Shown: in pieces, positions 24,449 to 32,012 of the stretch
Layout of the letters: each line of letters opens with the position of its first letter
Position numbering within the stretch: the first letter of the stretch is position 1
Assembly: GCF_019448085.1 (NCBI RefSeq)
Contig: NZ_JAGFNZ010000002.1
Coordinates: forward strand, 248,001-312,000
Reading direction: 5' to 3'
DNA: 64,000 nucleotides
DNA from: Caproiciproducens faecalis
GTDB taxonomy: Bacteria > Bacillota > Clostridia > Oscillospirales > Acutalibacteraceae
Translations under genes and position numbers: made by a program
Notes under the pieces: generated by a model
Told to the model about the DNA's origin: nothing
The model's input: only the letters and a program-made list of their open reading frames with translations
Database searches by the model: none

Positions 24449-25255
24449 TTAATGGCCGTACCACTTCAGAACCAGCTTCTCCAGAAGCGCCACCGCCTCA
24501 TACATCACCGCCGCAACAACAGAGAGAATAATCACGCTGGCCATCACCAGATCCAACTTGAAAACCTGGCCGCCGTAGACAATCAGATAACCCAGTCCGG
24601 CTTTTGACACAAGGAATTCTCCGGCAATGACGCCGACCAGCGAAAGACCAATATTGATTTTGAGGGAATTGAACAGAGTGGAAATATTGTAGGGAAATAC
24701 GATTTTCGTAAAGATCTGCCTTTTGTTCGCACCGAAAGTCGCGGCCATCCGGATATATTCATTGTCGGTATGGCGGAACCCGTTGAGCATCTCCAGTACG
24801 GTAACAATCAACGAAATGGCCAGCGCCATGAAAATGATGGCCTGCGTGCCCGCGCCGACAATGACAATGATAACGGGGCCGAGCGCAATTTTCGGCAGAC
24901 TGTTCAGCACCACCAGATACGGTTCGCTCACTTTGGAAGCAAAGCTGCTCCACCAGAGGGCAATGGCGAAAAGCGTACCCAGAACCACTCCCAGCAAAAA
25001 TCCCACCAGCGTTTCATAGACCGTTACGCCCATATGCATAAACAGATCGTTCTGCGCCATGTTCAGAAAGGTCTGCCAGATGCGGGACGGCTGACTTAAT
25101 ATAAAGCTGTCGATCAGACCCAGCCTTGCGGTTATCTCCCACTGGGCAATAAAAATAGCCAGAACGGCAATTTGGCAGAATCGGATCATTTGCTTCCTGT
25201 GTTTCTTTTTTTCCAGGTATTTTGTACGTTCTTGAGAAAGTGTTGGCTTATTCAT
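24449..25255 (-). CDS. ABC importer permease (SsuC/TauC-like)
   Basis: A 268-residue inner-membrane permease with about six hydrophobic segments and the EAA-like loop characteristic of binding-protein-dependent transporters (around EYIRMAATFGANKRQIFTKIVFP). Its start overlaps the ATPase stop by eight bases (ATGAATAA region), so the two are coupled. Together with the ATPase and lipoprotein it makes an importer of the nitrate/sulfonate/taurine family. Confidence 0.9.
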   Translation of the reverse strand: MNKPTLSQERTKYLEKKKHRKQMIRFCQIAVLAIFIAQWEITARLGLIDSFILSQPSRIWQTFLNMAQNDLFMHMGVTVYETLVGFLLGVVLGTLFAIALWWSSFASKVSEPYLVVLNSLPKIALGPVIIVIVGAGTQAIIFMALAISLIVTVLEMLNGFRHTDNEYIRMAATFGANKRQIFTKIVFPYNISTLFNSLKINIGLSLVGVIAGEFLVSKAGLGYLIVYGGQVFKLDLVMASVIILSVVAAVMYEAVALLEKLVLKWYGH

Positions 25256-26012
25256 CCGCTGACAGCTCTTTCCATATATGATCGAAATACGTTCTGAATT
25301 TGGGGCTGTTCCTGCAGGTCAGGGGCGTTCTGTTTTCATCCTCAAAGTCGACTGCAAGGATCTCCTTCACCCGGGCGGGGCGTGCGCTCAGAACCATGAT
25401 TTTGTCACCCATACTGATACTTTCGGGGATATCGTGCGTCACCATGACGGTGGTAATGTTTTCTTTCTTTAAAATCCGGTAGACGTCGTCGGTTACAGTC
25501 AGCCGGGTCTGATAATCCAGCGCGGAAAAAGCTTCATCCAGCAATAAAATATCGGGATTGATCGCCAAAGTGCGGATGAGAGCCACTCTTTGCCGCATTC
25601 CTCCCGACAGCTGCGCCGGATATTTATCACGAAACTCATAGAGCCCGTAGGTTTTTAAAAGCTGAACCGCCCGTTCCTGATTTTCCGGGGACAGCATTTT
25701 CCTTACTTCAAGTCCGAACAACACGTTTTTGTAAATCGTGCGCCAGTCCAGCAGATTGTCACGCTGAAGCATATACCCGATGTGAGGAGAAGTCCCCACG
25801 ATTTTTTCTCCGTTTACAAACACTTCGCCGGCAGTCGGTTTTAAAAGACCGGCAATAATTGAAAGCAAGGTAGACTTTCCGCAGCCGCTTGGCCCGACAA
25901 TGCTGACAAATTCTCCTTTTCCCACCACAAAACTAATTTTATCCAGAGCAGATATTTCTCCGTTTTCCGCCTGATAGGTTGCTTCTATATTCTGAACTCG
26001 GAGTACGTCCAA
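25248..26012 (-). CDS. ABC importer ATPase (SsuB/TauB-like)
   Basis: A 254-residue ATPase with Walker A GPSGCGKST, signature LSGGMRQR, Walker B ILLLDEAFSALD and the switch His (MVTHDIPES). I place the start at TTG 26012 (MDVLRVQNIEATYQ), six bases after GAGGTGA; the open frame runs on to 26399 but those residues are unlike any ATPase and would give an abnormally long protein. A GTG four codons upstream is an alternative. First gene of the three-gene importer operon. Confidence 0.88.
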   Translation of the reverse strand: MDVLRVQNIEATYQAENGEISALDKISFVVGKGEFVSIVGPSGCGKSTLLSIIAGLLKPTAGEVFVNGEKIVGTSPHIGYMLQRDNLLDWRTIYKNVLFGLEVRKMLSPENQERAVQLLKTYGLYEFRDKYPAQLSGGMRQRVALIRTLAINPDILLLDEAFSALDYQTRLTVTDDVYRILKKENITTVMVTHDIPESISMGDKIMVLSARPARVKEILAVDFEDENRTPLTCRNSPKFRTYFDHIWKELSADE

Positions 26013-26232
26013 CGGTATCACCTCATCTTTCCGTTCATTGTTTTCAAAGGACGGTATACCTCTTAAATAATTCGCCTTTGGTATAAAATATGTAAAATAG
26101 AGAGATTTGTGAAAATATATCTGCTGTCGGGTCATCATAAAGTACGGAAATGCTCCCGCATTTTTAATACTCCGAGAAAAAATCGTATCGAAAAAAAAGG
26201 TTTTCTGTCGAAAGAGCAGGACAAATATCCGG

Positions 26233-26260
26233 TTGAAAAAAATGAAATCCGTGTTACTAT
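26233..26260 (+). promoter_or_regulatory. Promoter of the cysteine desulfurase operon
   Basis: TTGAAA (26233-26238), 16-base spacer, TACTAT (26255-26260). Transcription would start near 26267, so the whole palindromic repeat copy B lies in the 5' untranslated region. The rest of the 385-base gap (26013-26232) is AT-rich with no gene. Confidence 0.55.
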
Positions 26261-26290
26261 AGAGAGATAGTAACGTGAAAGCGTAAAACT

Positions 26291-26382
26291 TGTCAGATGA
26301 CGGGAAATCGCGCAACGCAGGCGCAGTCAACACGGTAAGCAAATTGTGAAACAATTTGCGTTTGCGCCGCTTCAGTCTGACA
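26291..26382. repeat. Dispersed palindromic repeat, copy B
   Basis: Ends are a perfect 7-base inverted repeat, TGTCAGA (26291-26297) and TCTGACA (26376-26382). The left arm continues TGACGGGAAATCGCGCAA, close to CGTCGAGAAATCGTGCAA of copy A, and the core CGGTAAGCAAATTG-TGAAA-CAATTTGCG matches the core of copy A. It is shorter because the middle hairpins of copy A are absent. It lies between a promoter and the cysteine desulfurase start codon. Confidence 0.6.
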
Positions 26383-26397
26383 GTAGAGAGGACGATC

Positions 26398-27519
26398 ATG
26401 ATTTATCTTGATTACGCGGCCAACACCCCTGTCTGTGAAGAAGCTTTGCAGACGTTCTGTGCAGTGTCGCGGGATTATATTGCAAACCCGAATTCACCCC
26501 ATCCGCTGGGTCTGGCGGCAAAGGAACGGCTGGACGCGGCAACGGAGCAGATTGCCGATATTCTGCATGTAAAACCGGAGGAAATCATTTACACCTCCGG
26601 CGCCAGCGAATCCAACAACCTCGCCATCAAAGGCGCCGCCGGGCAGTATCAGAAATACGGAAAGCACATTATCACCACATGGCTGGAGCATTCTTCGGTG
26701 AACGGAGCAATGGCGGCCCTGCAGGAACGCGGCTTTGAAATTGAATATGTCGACATTCAGGAAAACGGTCTTGTGGATTTGGAGCATTTAAAAGAGCTTA
26801 TGCGGGACGACACCATTCTGGTTTCCGTATGCTATGTGGACAGTGAAATCGGAATCCGCCAGCAGATCGGCCGCATTGCGGAATTGCTGGCTGAGTATCC
26901 GCACTGCTTGTTCCATGTGGACGCCACCCAGGCCGTGGGCAAAATTCCCCTGGAAATAAGCGGAGCGGATCTTGTTACGTTTGCGCCCCACAAATTTTAC
27001 GGGCTGAACGGCTGCGGCGTCCTGATAAAAAAAGAAAACGTTCTGCTGGAGCCGCAAATTCACGGCGGGACAAGCACTACCCCGTTTCGCAGCGGAACGC
27101 CCGCGCTGGGCCTGATTGCTTCCACGGCACAGGCGCTGGAGTCGGCGGAGAAAAACAGGGAGGAACGCTGCGAAATCGTGTCGGCCATGAACCGGATACT
27201 GCGGGACGCGCTGAAAAAATACCCCAAAGTCCGTATCAACAGCACCGCTGAGTCCGTTCCCTACATCCTGAATATCAGCATTGCGGGAGCGAAAGCGGAA
27301 CAGTTCCAGTCAGAGCTGGCCGGGCGGGGCATCTGCCTTTCCACCAAATCGGCCTGCTGTGCGGCAAACACTCCTTCCCGCCCGGTCTACGCGCTGACAA
27401 AAGACCGGCGCGCGGCGCTCTCGACCCTGCGCATCAGCCTGAGCCACCTGACCACGCAGGAAGAAATCGGGATTTTTTTGAAAGCTTTTGACGAATGTTA
27501 CCGGCAATTTGTAAAATAG
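26398..27519 (+). CDS. Cysteine desulfurase (NifS/IscS-like)
   Basis: A 373-residue PLP enzyme taking sulfur from cysteine as a persulfide. Seen: N-terminal YLDYAANTPV, GASESNNLAIKGA, the substrate region VDATQAVGKIPL, PLP lysine in FAPHKFYGLNG, and the active cysteine loop STKSACCAANTPSRP. Start ATG 26398 follows GAGAGG. It is followed after nine bases by a TtcA-like tRNA thiolation gene, so sulfur delivery to tRNA is the likely job of this copy, rather than general Fe-S assembly (no scaffold gene nearby). The active loop has a double cysteine. Confidence 0.9.
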   Translation: MIYLDYAANTPVCEEALQTFCAVSRDYIANPNSPHPLGLAAKERLDAATEQIADILHVKPEEIIYTSGASESNNLAIKGAAGQYQKYGKHIITTWLEHSSVNGAMAALQERGFEIEYVDIQENGLVDLEHLKELMRDDTILVSVCYVDSEIGIRQQIGRIAELLAEYPHCLFHVDATQAVGKIPLEISGADLVTFAPHKFYGLNGCGVLIKKENVLLEPQIHGGTSTTPFRSGTPALGLIASTAQALESAEKNREERCEIVSAMNRILRDALKKYPKVRINSTAESVPYILNISIAGAKAEQFQSELAGRGICLSTKSACCAANTPSRPVYALTKDRRAALSTLRISLSHLTTQEEIGIFLKAFDECYRQFVK

Positions 27520-27528
27520 AGGGACAAT

Positions 27529-28362
27529 ATGGAAAAATATCAACAGGTGGAAACCAGTATCATCAAAAAATACCGCAGGGAAATCTGGATTCCGTTTATC
27601 GCGGCCATTAAGGACTACCGGCTGATTCAGCCGGGTGACCGAATCGCGGTGTGCATCTCCGGTGGCAAAGACTCCATGCTGATGGCGAAATGTGTTCAGC
27701 ACCTGCAGAAGTACAGCGACTTCCCGTTCGAGGCGGAGTATCTGGTCATGGACCCGGGCTACAATCAGGTGAATCGCCAGCGGATTGTCGACAACGCGGA
27801 AGCGCTTCATATTCCGATTAAAATCTTTGAAACGAAAATCTTTGACATTGTGGCAAAAACAGAGCAGTCGCCCTGCTATCTGTGTGCCAAAATGCGCAGA
27901 GGGCACCTGTATAAGCAGGCGCAGGATCTGGGCTGCAATAAAATCGCGCTGGGTCACCATTTTGACGACGTCATCGAAACCATCCTGATGAGCATGCTGT
28001 ACGGCGCGGAAATCAAAACCATGATGCCCAAGCTGCACAGCACCAATTTTGCGGGAATGGAGCTGATCCGCCCGCTGTATATGGTGAAGGAAGCGGACAT
28101 CCTCGCGTGGCGGCGATACAACGACCTTCAGTTTATCCAGTGCGCCTGCCGGTTCACGGAAAACTGTGTGCTGGGCGACAACGGCGGAGCCTCCAAACGG
28201 CAGGAGATGAAAGAGCTGGTTAAAAAATTCCGAAAGACCAGCCCGAACATCGATCAGAATATTTTCCACAGCATTCACAACGTCAATCTGGAAACGGTCA
28301 TCGGTTACCGCAAGGGCGGTGAACAGCACAGTTTTCTGGACGAGTACGACAGCGAAGGCTGA
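27529..28362 (+). CDS. TtcA/TtuA-family tRNA thiolation ATPase
   Basis: A 277-residue PP-loop ATPase: SGGKDSMLMAK near residue 42 binds ATP, CYLCAKMRRG supplies a Cys-x-x-Cys pair, and GHHFDDVIET is the family motif. A third cysteine region (CACRFTENC) follows. Enzymes of this group insert sulfur at tRNA C32 or U54 using a 4Fe-4S cluster. The upstream cysteine desulfurase is the probable sulfur donor. Exact target base is not decided from the sequence. Confidence 0.85.
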   Translation: MEKYQQVETSIIKKYRREIWIPFIAAIKDYRLIQPGDRIAVCISGGKDSMLMAKCVQHLQKYSDFPFEAEYLVMDPGYNQVNRQRIVDNAEALHIPIKIFETKIFDIVAKTEQSPCYLCAKMRRGHLYKQAQDLGCNKIALGHHFDDVIETILMSMLYGAEIKTMMPKLHSTNFAGMELIRPLYMVKEADILAWRRYNDLQFIQCACRFTENCVLGDNGGASKRQEMKELVKKFRKTSPNIDQNIFHSIHNVNLETVIGYRKGGEQHSFLDEYDSEG

Positions 28363-28444
28363 GTTTCCGCTTTGCCGGCCAGTGATGGTAAACCCATCCG
28401 CATACTTAGAAGAAATAAAGCTGAAACAATATTAAATACAAAAA

Positions 28445-28493
28445 AACAGGCGCGGGCTTCCGGCAGTTTTGAACTGCGGGGCCTGCGCCTGTT
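28445..28493 (+). terminator. Terminator after the thiolation gene
   Basis: AACAGGCGCGGGC pairs with GCCTGCGCCTGTT (one G-U type mismatch) with a smaller internal GCAG/CTGC stem, followed by TCTGCTATAAAATATTTTA. It also faces the convergent holin gene, whose stop lies at 28509. Confidence 0.7.
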
Positions 28494-28508
28494 CTGCTAT
28501 AAAATATT

Positions 28509-28943
28509 TTAATCGATTTTACTTTCCACCTGTGATTTTAAGCTGCCCGCTATTTTCATTAGAAACGGCGGCAGCGCCACACCGATATCCGCTACGTTTT
28601 CCAAAATACTGATGATTTCGTTGCAGATCAGCCACACCGCGGCGAGGGACGCCACCACACAGCCGAAGTGCAGCTCCGTTCCGGCCTGCCGGGCGGCGTA
28701 GGCGAGCAGACTGTCCAAAACGGCGCCCACCGCTACCAGAAGCCACATGCAGATTTTTTTTGCGATGCCGCGAAAGCTTTTATAGCTGCTGATCTTCTGA
28801 CCGCGGAATTTTGCCGCGGTCAGCCCGGTTCCGTAGTCAATCACGTTGACCGCCGCAAGCAGCAGCACCGGAACAGCCAGCACCCCCAGCCATGCGGAAA
28901 GCACGGTGAAAACCGCAATCACAGCTCTTTTGCATTTTTCCAT
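28509..28943 (-). CDS. Phage-type holin (phage_holin_4 / toxin-secretion family)
   Basis: A 144-residue membrane protein with hydrophobic segments near residues 7-35, 65-85 and 92-115 and the family pattern AAVNVIDYGTGLTAAKFRGQKISSYKSFRGIAKKI. Holins of this family make membrane lesions that let endolysins out. Start at ATG 28943 follows GGAGGAG; the open frame extends further but overlaps the lysozyme gene. It lies 13 bases after a GH25 lysozyme gene, forming a lysis pair without any other phage gene nearby. Confidence 0.85.
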   Translation of the reverse strand: MEKCKRAVIAVFTVLSAWLGVLAVPVLLLAAVNVIDYGTGLTAAKFRGQKISSYKSFRGIAKKICMWLLVAVGAVLDSLLAYAARQAGTELHFGCVVASLAAVWLICNEIISILENVADIGVALPPFLMKIAGSLKSQVESKID

Positions 28944-28956
28944 TCCTTTTCTCCTC

Positions 28957-29862
28957 CTACTGAATTTTAAACTTAAAGCGGCGAAGGGGTTTTTCCCCCG
29001 GCGCCGCCGTGTAGATACCGGTTTCCTGACCGGGCTGCCCCACGGCAACCACTGCGAAAAGCTGGTCGTTTCCGGTGCGGGGGAACGGCACAATCGTTGC
29101 CACGCCTCCCGTCCCGGCGGTAACGGTGACCGGCTGGGCCGACGTGGTTTTTACAAGATAGTACGTTCCGTGCGCATAGGAAATATCCATAGTGGTATCA
29201 ATCGCCACAATCGTGCTGACCGGTTTTGGGTAACCGTTATAACCGCCGCCTGGAATTACGGTCGGGTAATCCTTGAAGGATTCATCCAGATCCACGCTGC
29301 CGCCGATTCCCGGTACCCTCCCCGTTGAGCTGGTCTGGCGAATGGCACAGGGATAATCCGGTTCGCCGCTGTAGTCGGCAAGCCATACGTCGTAAGCTTT
29401 CACAGTAGCCGCGCTGACCCTGCCGGTTCTGATAAAATCATTGTTGGTATACACGCCGACATACCATCCGTCCGCCTTCATCCGTTCCAGAAACGCCCGA
29501 ATCATTCCGTCAACCTGCGCATTGTCCGGGCTGACCCCGTTTTCGTTGGCATACCGGATAGATTCGTATTCATAATCAAACATAATTGGAAAATCCAGTT
29601 TTCCCTTGTAGGGGGCGAGCACTTTTTTGCAGATCTCCGCCTCTGCCTGCGCGTCTGCAACGGACACGGCGTAGCTGAACCAGTACGCGCCGGCATGCAC
29701 GCTGTGGGAGAGCGCACCCCGGACATTTTCTTCAAATTTGGGGTCCTTCTGGCTGATTAAATTGCCGTATCCCGCCCGGATCATCGCAAACTCAATCCCG
29801 GAAGCCGCCACCCTGCCCCAGTCAATGGTGCCGTTGTGCTTGCTGACATCGATTCCTTTCAT
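28957..29862 (-). CDS. GH25 lysozyme / phage-type endolysin
   Basis: A 301-residue protein. Residues 1-190 are a GH25 muramidase: KGIDVSKHNGTIDW at the N-terminus with the first catalytic Asp, FPIMFDYEYES carrying the D-x-E pair, and YDVWLADYSGEPDYPCAIRQ. The last 90 residues are a beta-rich domain of unknown type, possibly a cell-wall-binding or accessory domain. No signal peptide is visible, as expected of an endolysin that depends on a holin. It pairs with the holin gene downstream. Could be a phage remnant or a domesticated lysis or release module. Confidence 0.9.
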   Translation of the reverse strand: MKGIDVSKHNGTIDWGRVAASGIEFAMIRAGYGNLISQKDPKFEENVRGALSHSVHAGAYWFSYAVSVADAQAEAEICKKVLAPYKGKLDFPIMFDYEYESIRYANENGVSPDNAQVDGMIRAFLERMKADGWYVGVYTNNDFIRTGRVSAATVKAYDVWLADYSGEPDYPCAIRQTSSTGRVPGIGGSVDLDESFKDYPTVIPGGGYNGYPKPVSTIVAIDTTMDISYAHGTYYLVKTTSAQPVTVTAGTGGVATIVPFPRTGNDQLFAVVAVGQPGQETGIYTAAPGEKPLRRFKFKIQ

Positions 29863-30057
29863 CCTTGCTGTCCTCCATTCAAACTACTCTTATATGACAG
29901 TAATATTCAGGATAAAATGGCGCTGTTCAGGCTAATGATTGAAAATTTTTTATTGCAGCAAAATAATGCTTCCCCGCCGTTTCTGCCAATCAAAAAGCGC
30001 TCCGGGCGGGCTTTTCAGCCGCGGCAGAGCGCAGGGCTTTCTAAATAAAGATTTTTC

Positions 30058-30117
30058 TTGACAAAAGTTATGCACAGTTATATAATGACTGTAAATTCAC
30101 TGATTATGGAGTCATTC
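30058..30117 (+). promoter_or_regulatory. Consensus promoter and candidate operator of the TetR operon
   Basis: TTGACA (30058-30063), 17-base spacer, TATAAT (30081-30086): a perfect vegetative promoter. An inverted repeat AATGACT (30084-30090) and AGTCATT (30111-30117) overlaps the -10 box and the start region, a plausible autoregulatory TetR site. Upstream (29996-30033) a GC-rich hairpin lies in the divergent gap; no gene is seen there. Confidence 0.75.
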
Positions 30118-30119
30118 AA

Positions 30120-30719
30120 ATGAAAAAAACATCCCGTCAGTTGCAAAAAGAGCAGACAAAAGAACTCTTAATCAAAACAGCATTTAAACTGTTTTCCGAG
30201 CGCGGTTTTCTCAGCACCAGAATTTCCGATATTGCGGGGGCCGCAGGCGTCTCTCACGGCACGGTCTTCGTTCACTTCCCGTCGCTGGACGCTCTGATGG
30301 CGGAAGTAATTGAAGTGTATGTCGGTAAAATCGCACAGCGCACACACGAGCTTGCGGATTCCGGCAAGACCCTGCGGGAGGTGCTCTGCGCCCACTTAAA
30401 CGGCATTCAGGAATACGAGCCGTTTTATACGGCGCTTGTGACGGAAAACCGCCAGCTTCCGCCCCCGGCGCGGGACGCATGGGTCACGCTGCAATCCGTG
30501 ATCTCCCTGCATTTCAGCCGGGCGGTTCAGCGGGAAACGGAGGCCGGAAAAATCATTCCGATCCCCACTTCTCTGCTGTTCAATATGTGGCTGGGGCTTG
30601 TTCACCACTATCTTGCAAACACAGACCTGTTTGCCCCGGGCGGGAAAGTCATTGAAAGATACGGGGAAACGCTGATTGACAATTATCTGAAACTGCTGGC
30701 ATCAAAAGGAGCTGAATAA
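30120..30719 (+). CDS. TetR-family regulator
   Basis: A 199-residue regulator with a standard N-terminal helix-turn-helix (LLIKTAFKLFSERGFLSTRISDIAGAAGVSHGTVFVHF, shown here only as residues about 17-54) and a helical ligand-binding domain. It starts a three-gene operon with a small ArsR-like fragment and a zinc-ribbon protein. The promoter directly upstream is a perfect consensus and overlaps an inverted repeat, suggesting autorepression. Ligand unknown. Confidence 0.9.
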   Translation: MKKTSRQLQKEQTKELLIKTAFKLFSERGFLSTRISDIAGAAGVSHGTVFVHFPSLDALMAEVIEVYVGKIAQRTHELADSGKTLREVLCAHLNGIQEYEPFYTALVTENRQLPPPARDAWVTLQSVISLHFSRAVQRETEAGKIIPIPTSLLFNMWLGLVHHYLANTDLFAPGGKVIERYGETLIDNYLKLLASKGAE

Positions 30720-30721
30720 AA

Positions 30722-30922
30722 ATGAACCGTTCCCCCGAACTGCTGAAAGCAAAATCCTGCTACGGCCACCTTGGCGGCACCCTGGGCAACCGGCTTTTTG
30801 CGCGGCTGCTGGAGCTGGGGTGGTTTGAACGGGACGGTGACAAAGCGACCGTCTTTTCCCTGACCGAGCTTGGAAAGCAGGAACTCAGCAAGCTGAATGT
30901 TGATATTTATAAAAGGAGCTAA
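30722..30922 (+). CDS. Small winged-helix-like protein (resembles ArsR C-terminal part)
   Basis: A 66-residue protein two bases after the TetR stop. The CYGHLGGTLGNRLFARLLELGW and FSLTELGKQELSKLNVDI segments look like the C-terminal end of some ArsR-type regulators, but the DNA-binding half is missing. It may be a stand-alone small protein or the preserved end of a broken regulator. GGAGC in the TetR tail supplies a ribosome-binding site, so translation is plausible. Confidence 0.5.
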   Translation: MNRSPELLKAKSCYGHLGGTLGNRLFARLLELGWFERDGDKATVFSLTELGKQELSKLNVDIYKRS

Positions 30923-30926
30923 TCAT

Positions 30927-31172
30927 ATGAAAACGTGTATTGCCTGCGGAATGCCCATGACAAAGCCGTCCGATTATCCCATGGAGGACGAAAGCAAGGA
31001 TTACTGTATTTACTGTGCCAGACCGGACGGTTCCATGCAGTCCTACCCGGAAAAGCTGGAGGGTACCGTGTGGTTCCTAATCCGCACGCAGGGAATTGAT
31101 GAACAAGCCGCCCGGGAACTGGCGGTCAGGACGCTGGCAAGGCTGCCCGCGTGGAAAGAGCAGACCCTTTAA
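30927..31172 (+). CDS. Small zinc-ribbon protein
   Basis: An 81-residue protein. CIACGMPM and CIYCARPDG, separated by about 22 residues, form a four-cysteine zinc-ribbon pattern. The rest is an amphipathic helical segment. ATG 30927 follows AAAGGAG. Similar small zinc-ribbon proteins often accompany regulators, but their function is unknown to me. Confidence 0.6.
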   Translation: MKTCIACGMPMTKPSDYPMEDESKDYCIYCARPDGSMQSYPEKLEGTVWFLIRTQGIDEQAARELAVRTLARLPAWKEQTL

Positions 31173-31184
31173 CAAAACTTCCGG

Positions 31185-32012
31185 TCAGCAGTTTCCCTCA
31201 TACACATACTTCAAATGTCTGCGGGCGATTTCCGCCAGCCGGTAAACGGTTTCTACTGCGGTCGGTGCGCGGTCGGTCATTTGAAAGCAGGGAAAAAACC
31301 GGGAAATGTGCAGCGGGATTTCCGCGTCCACCGAAGCAAGCCAACCGGAGAGCGCGTCCATTTCGTCCTCGCTGTCATTTTCCCCGGGAATCACCAAGGT
31401 GGTCACTTCCGTGTGGCAGCTTTTTGCCGACAGCTCAATCGCGCGCATGACCGTTTTCAGGTCGCCGCCAACCATCCGGTAAAAACGCTCGGTAAACCCT
31501 TTCAGGTCCATGTTCACCGCGTCGATCAGCGGGAGCAGGTCTTTGAGCGGTTCTTCACAGATGCAGCCGTTTGTCACCACGACATTTTTCAGTCCGCGCG
31601 CCCGGATGAGGGCGGCGCAGTCCCGGACAAACTCATACCCGACAAGCGGCTCGTTGTAGGTATAAGCAAGGCCGAGGTTCCCCTGCGGCACCAGCTCCGC
31701 CGCTTTTTCGGCCAGCGCTTCGGGTGTAACGGAAATGCTTTGGGCGTGTTCCCCGTCCGCCATGGAAATGGAGCTGTTCTGGCAGAACGGGCAGCGCAGA
31801 TTGCAGCCGTAGCTGCCCACGGACAGAATTTTCCCGCCCGGACAGAACTGGCGCAGCGGTTTCTTTTCAATGGGGTCGAGCGCAAGGCTTGTCACTTTTC
31901 CATAGTTGGCACAAACCACTTTGCCGCCGCTGTTTCTGCGCGCGCGGCAAAGTCCGGTCTGTCCCTCTTCCAGAGCACAGTGATGGGGGCAGAGTTCACA
32001 TACGGTCTTCAT
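31185..32012 (-). CDS. amrS: AmmeMemoRadiSam system radical SAM enzyme
   Basis: A 275-residue radical SAM protein with CNLRCPFCQNSSIS (C-x3-C-x2-C) near residue 70, an N-terminal CELCPHHC / GLCRAR cysteine region, and YTYNEPLVGYEF typical of the AmrS branch of activase-like enzymes. It overlaps the fused AmrB-AmrA gene by four bases (ATGA), the conserved gene context of the system. The substrate of AmmeMemoRadiSam proteins is not known to me. Confidence 0.9.
   Translation of the reverse strand: MKTVCELCPHHCALEEGQTGLCRARRNSGGKVVCANYGKVTSLALDPIEKKPLRQFCPGGKILSVGSYGCNLRCPFCQNSSISMADGEHAQSISVTPEALAEKAAELVPQGNLGLAYTYNEPLVGYEFVRDCAALIRARGLKNVVVTNGCICEEPLKDLLPLIDAVNMDLKGFTERFYRMVGGDLKTVMRAIELSAKSCHTEVTTLVIPGENDSEDEMDALSGWLASVDAEIPLHISRFFPCFQMTDRAPTAVETVYRLAEIARRHLKYVYEGNC

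Noticed and set aside
26013-26399. Extended N-terminus of the importer ATPase up to 26399
   Set aside because: The extra residues are unlike an ATPase and overlap the cysteine desulfurase promoter and repeat copy B. The TTG at 26012 gives a normal length.
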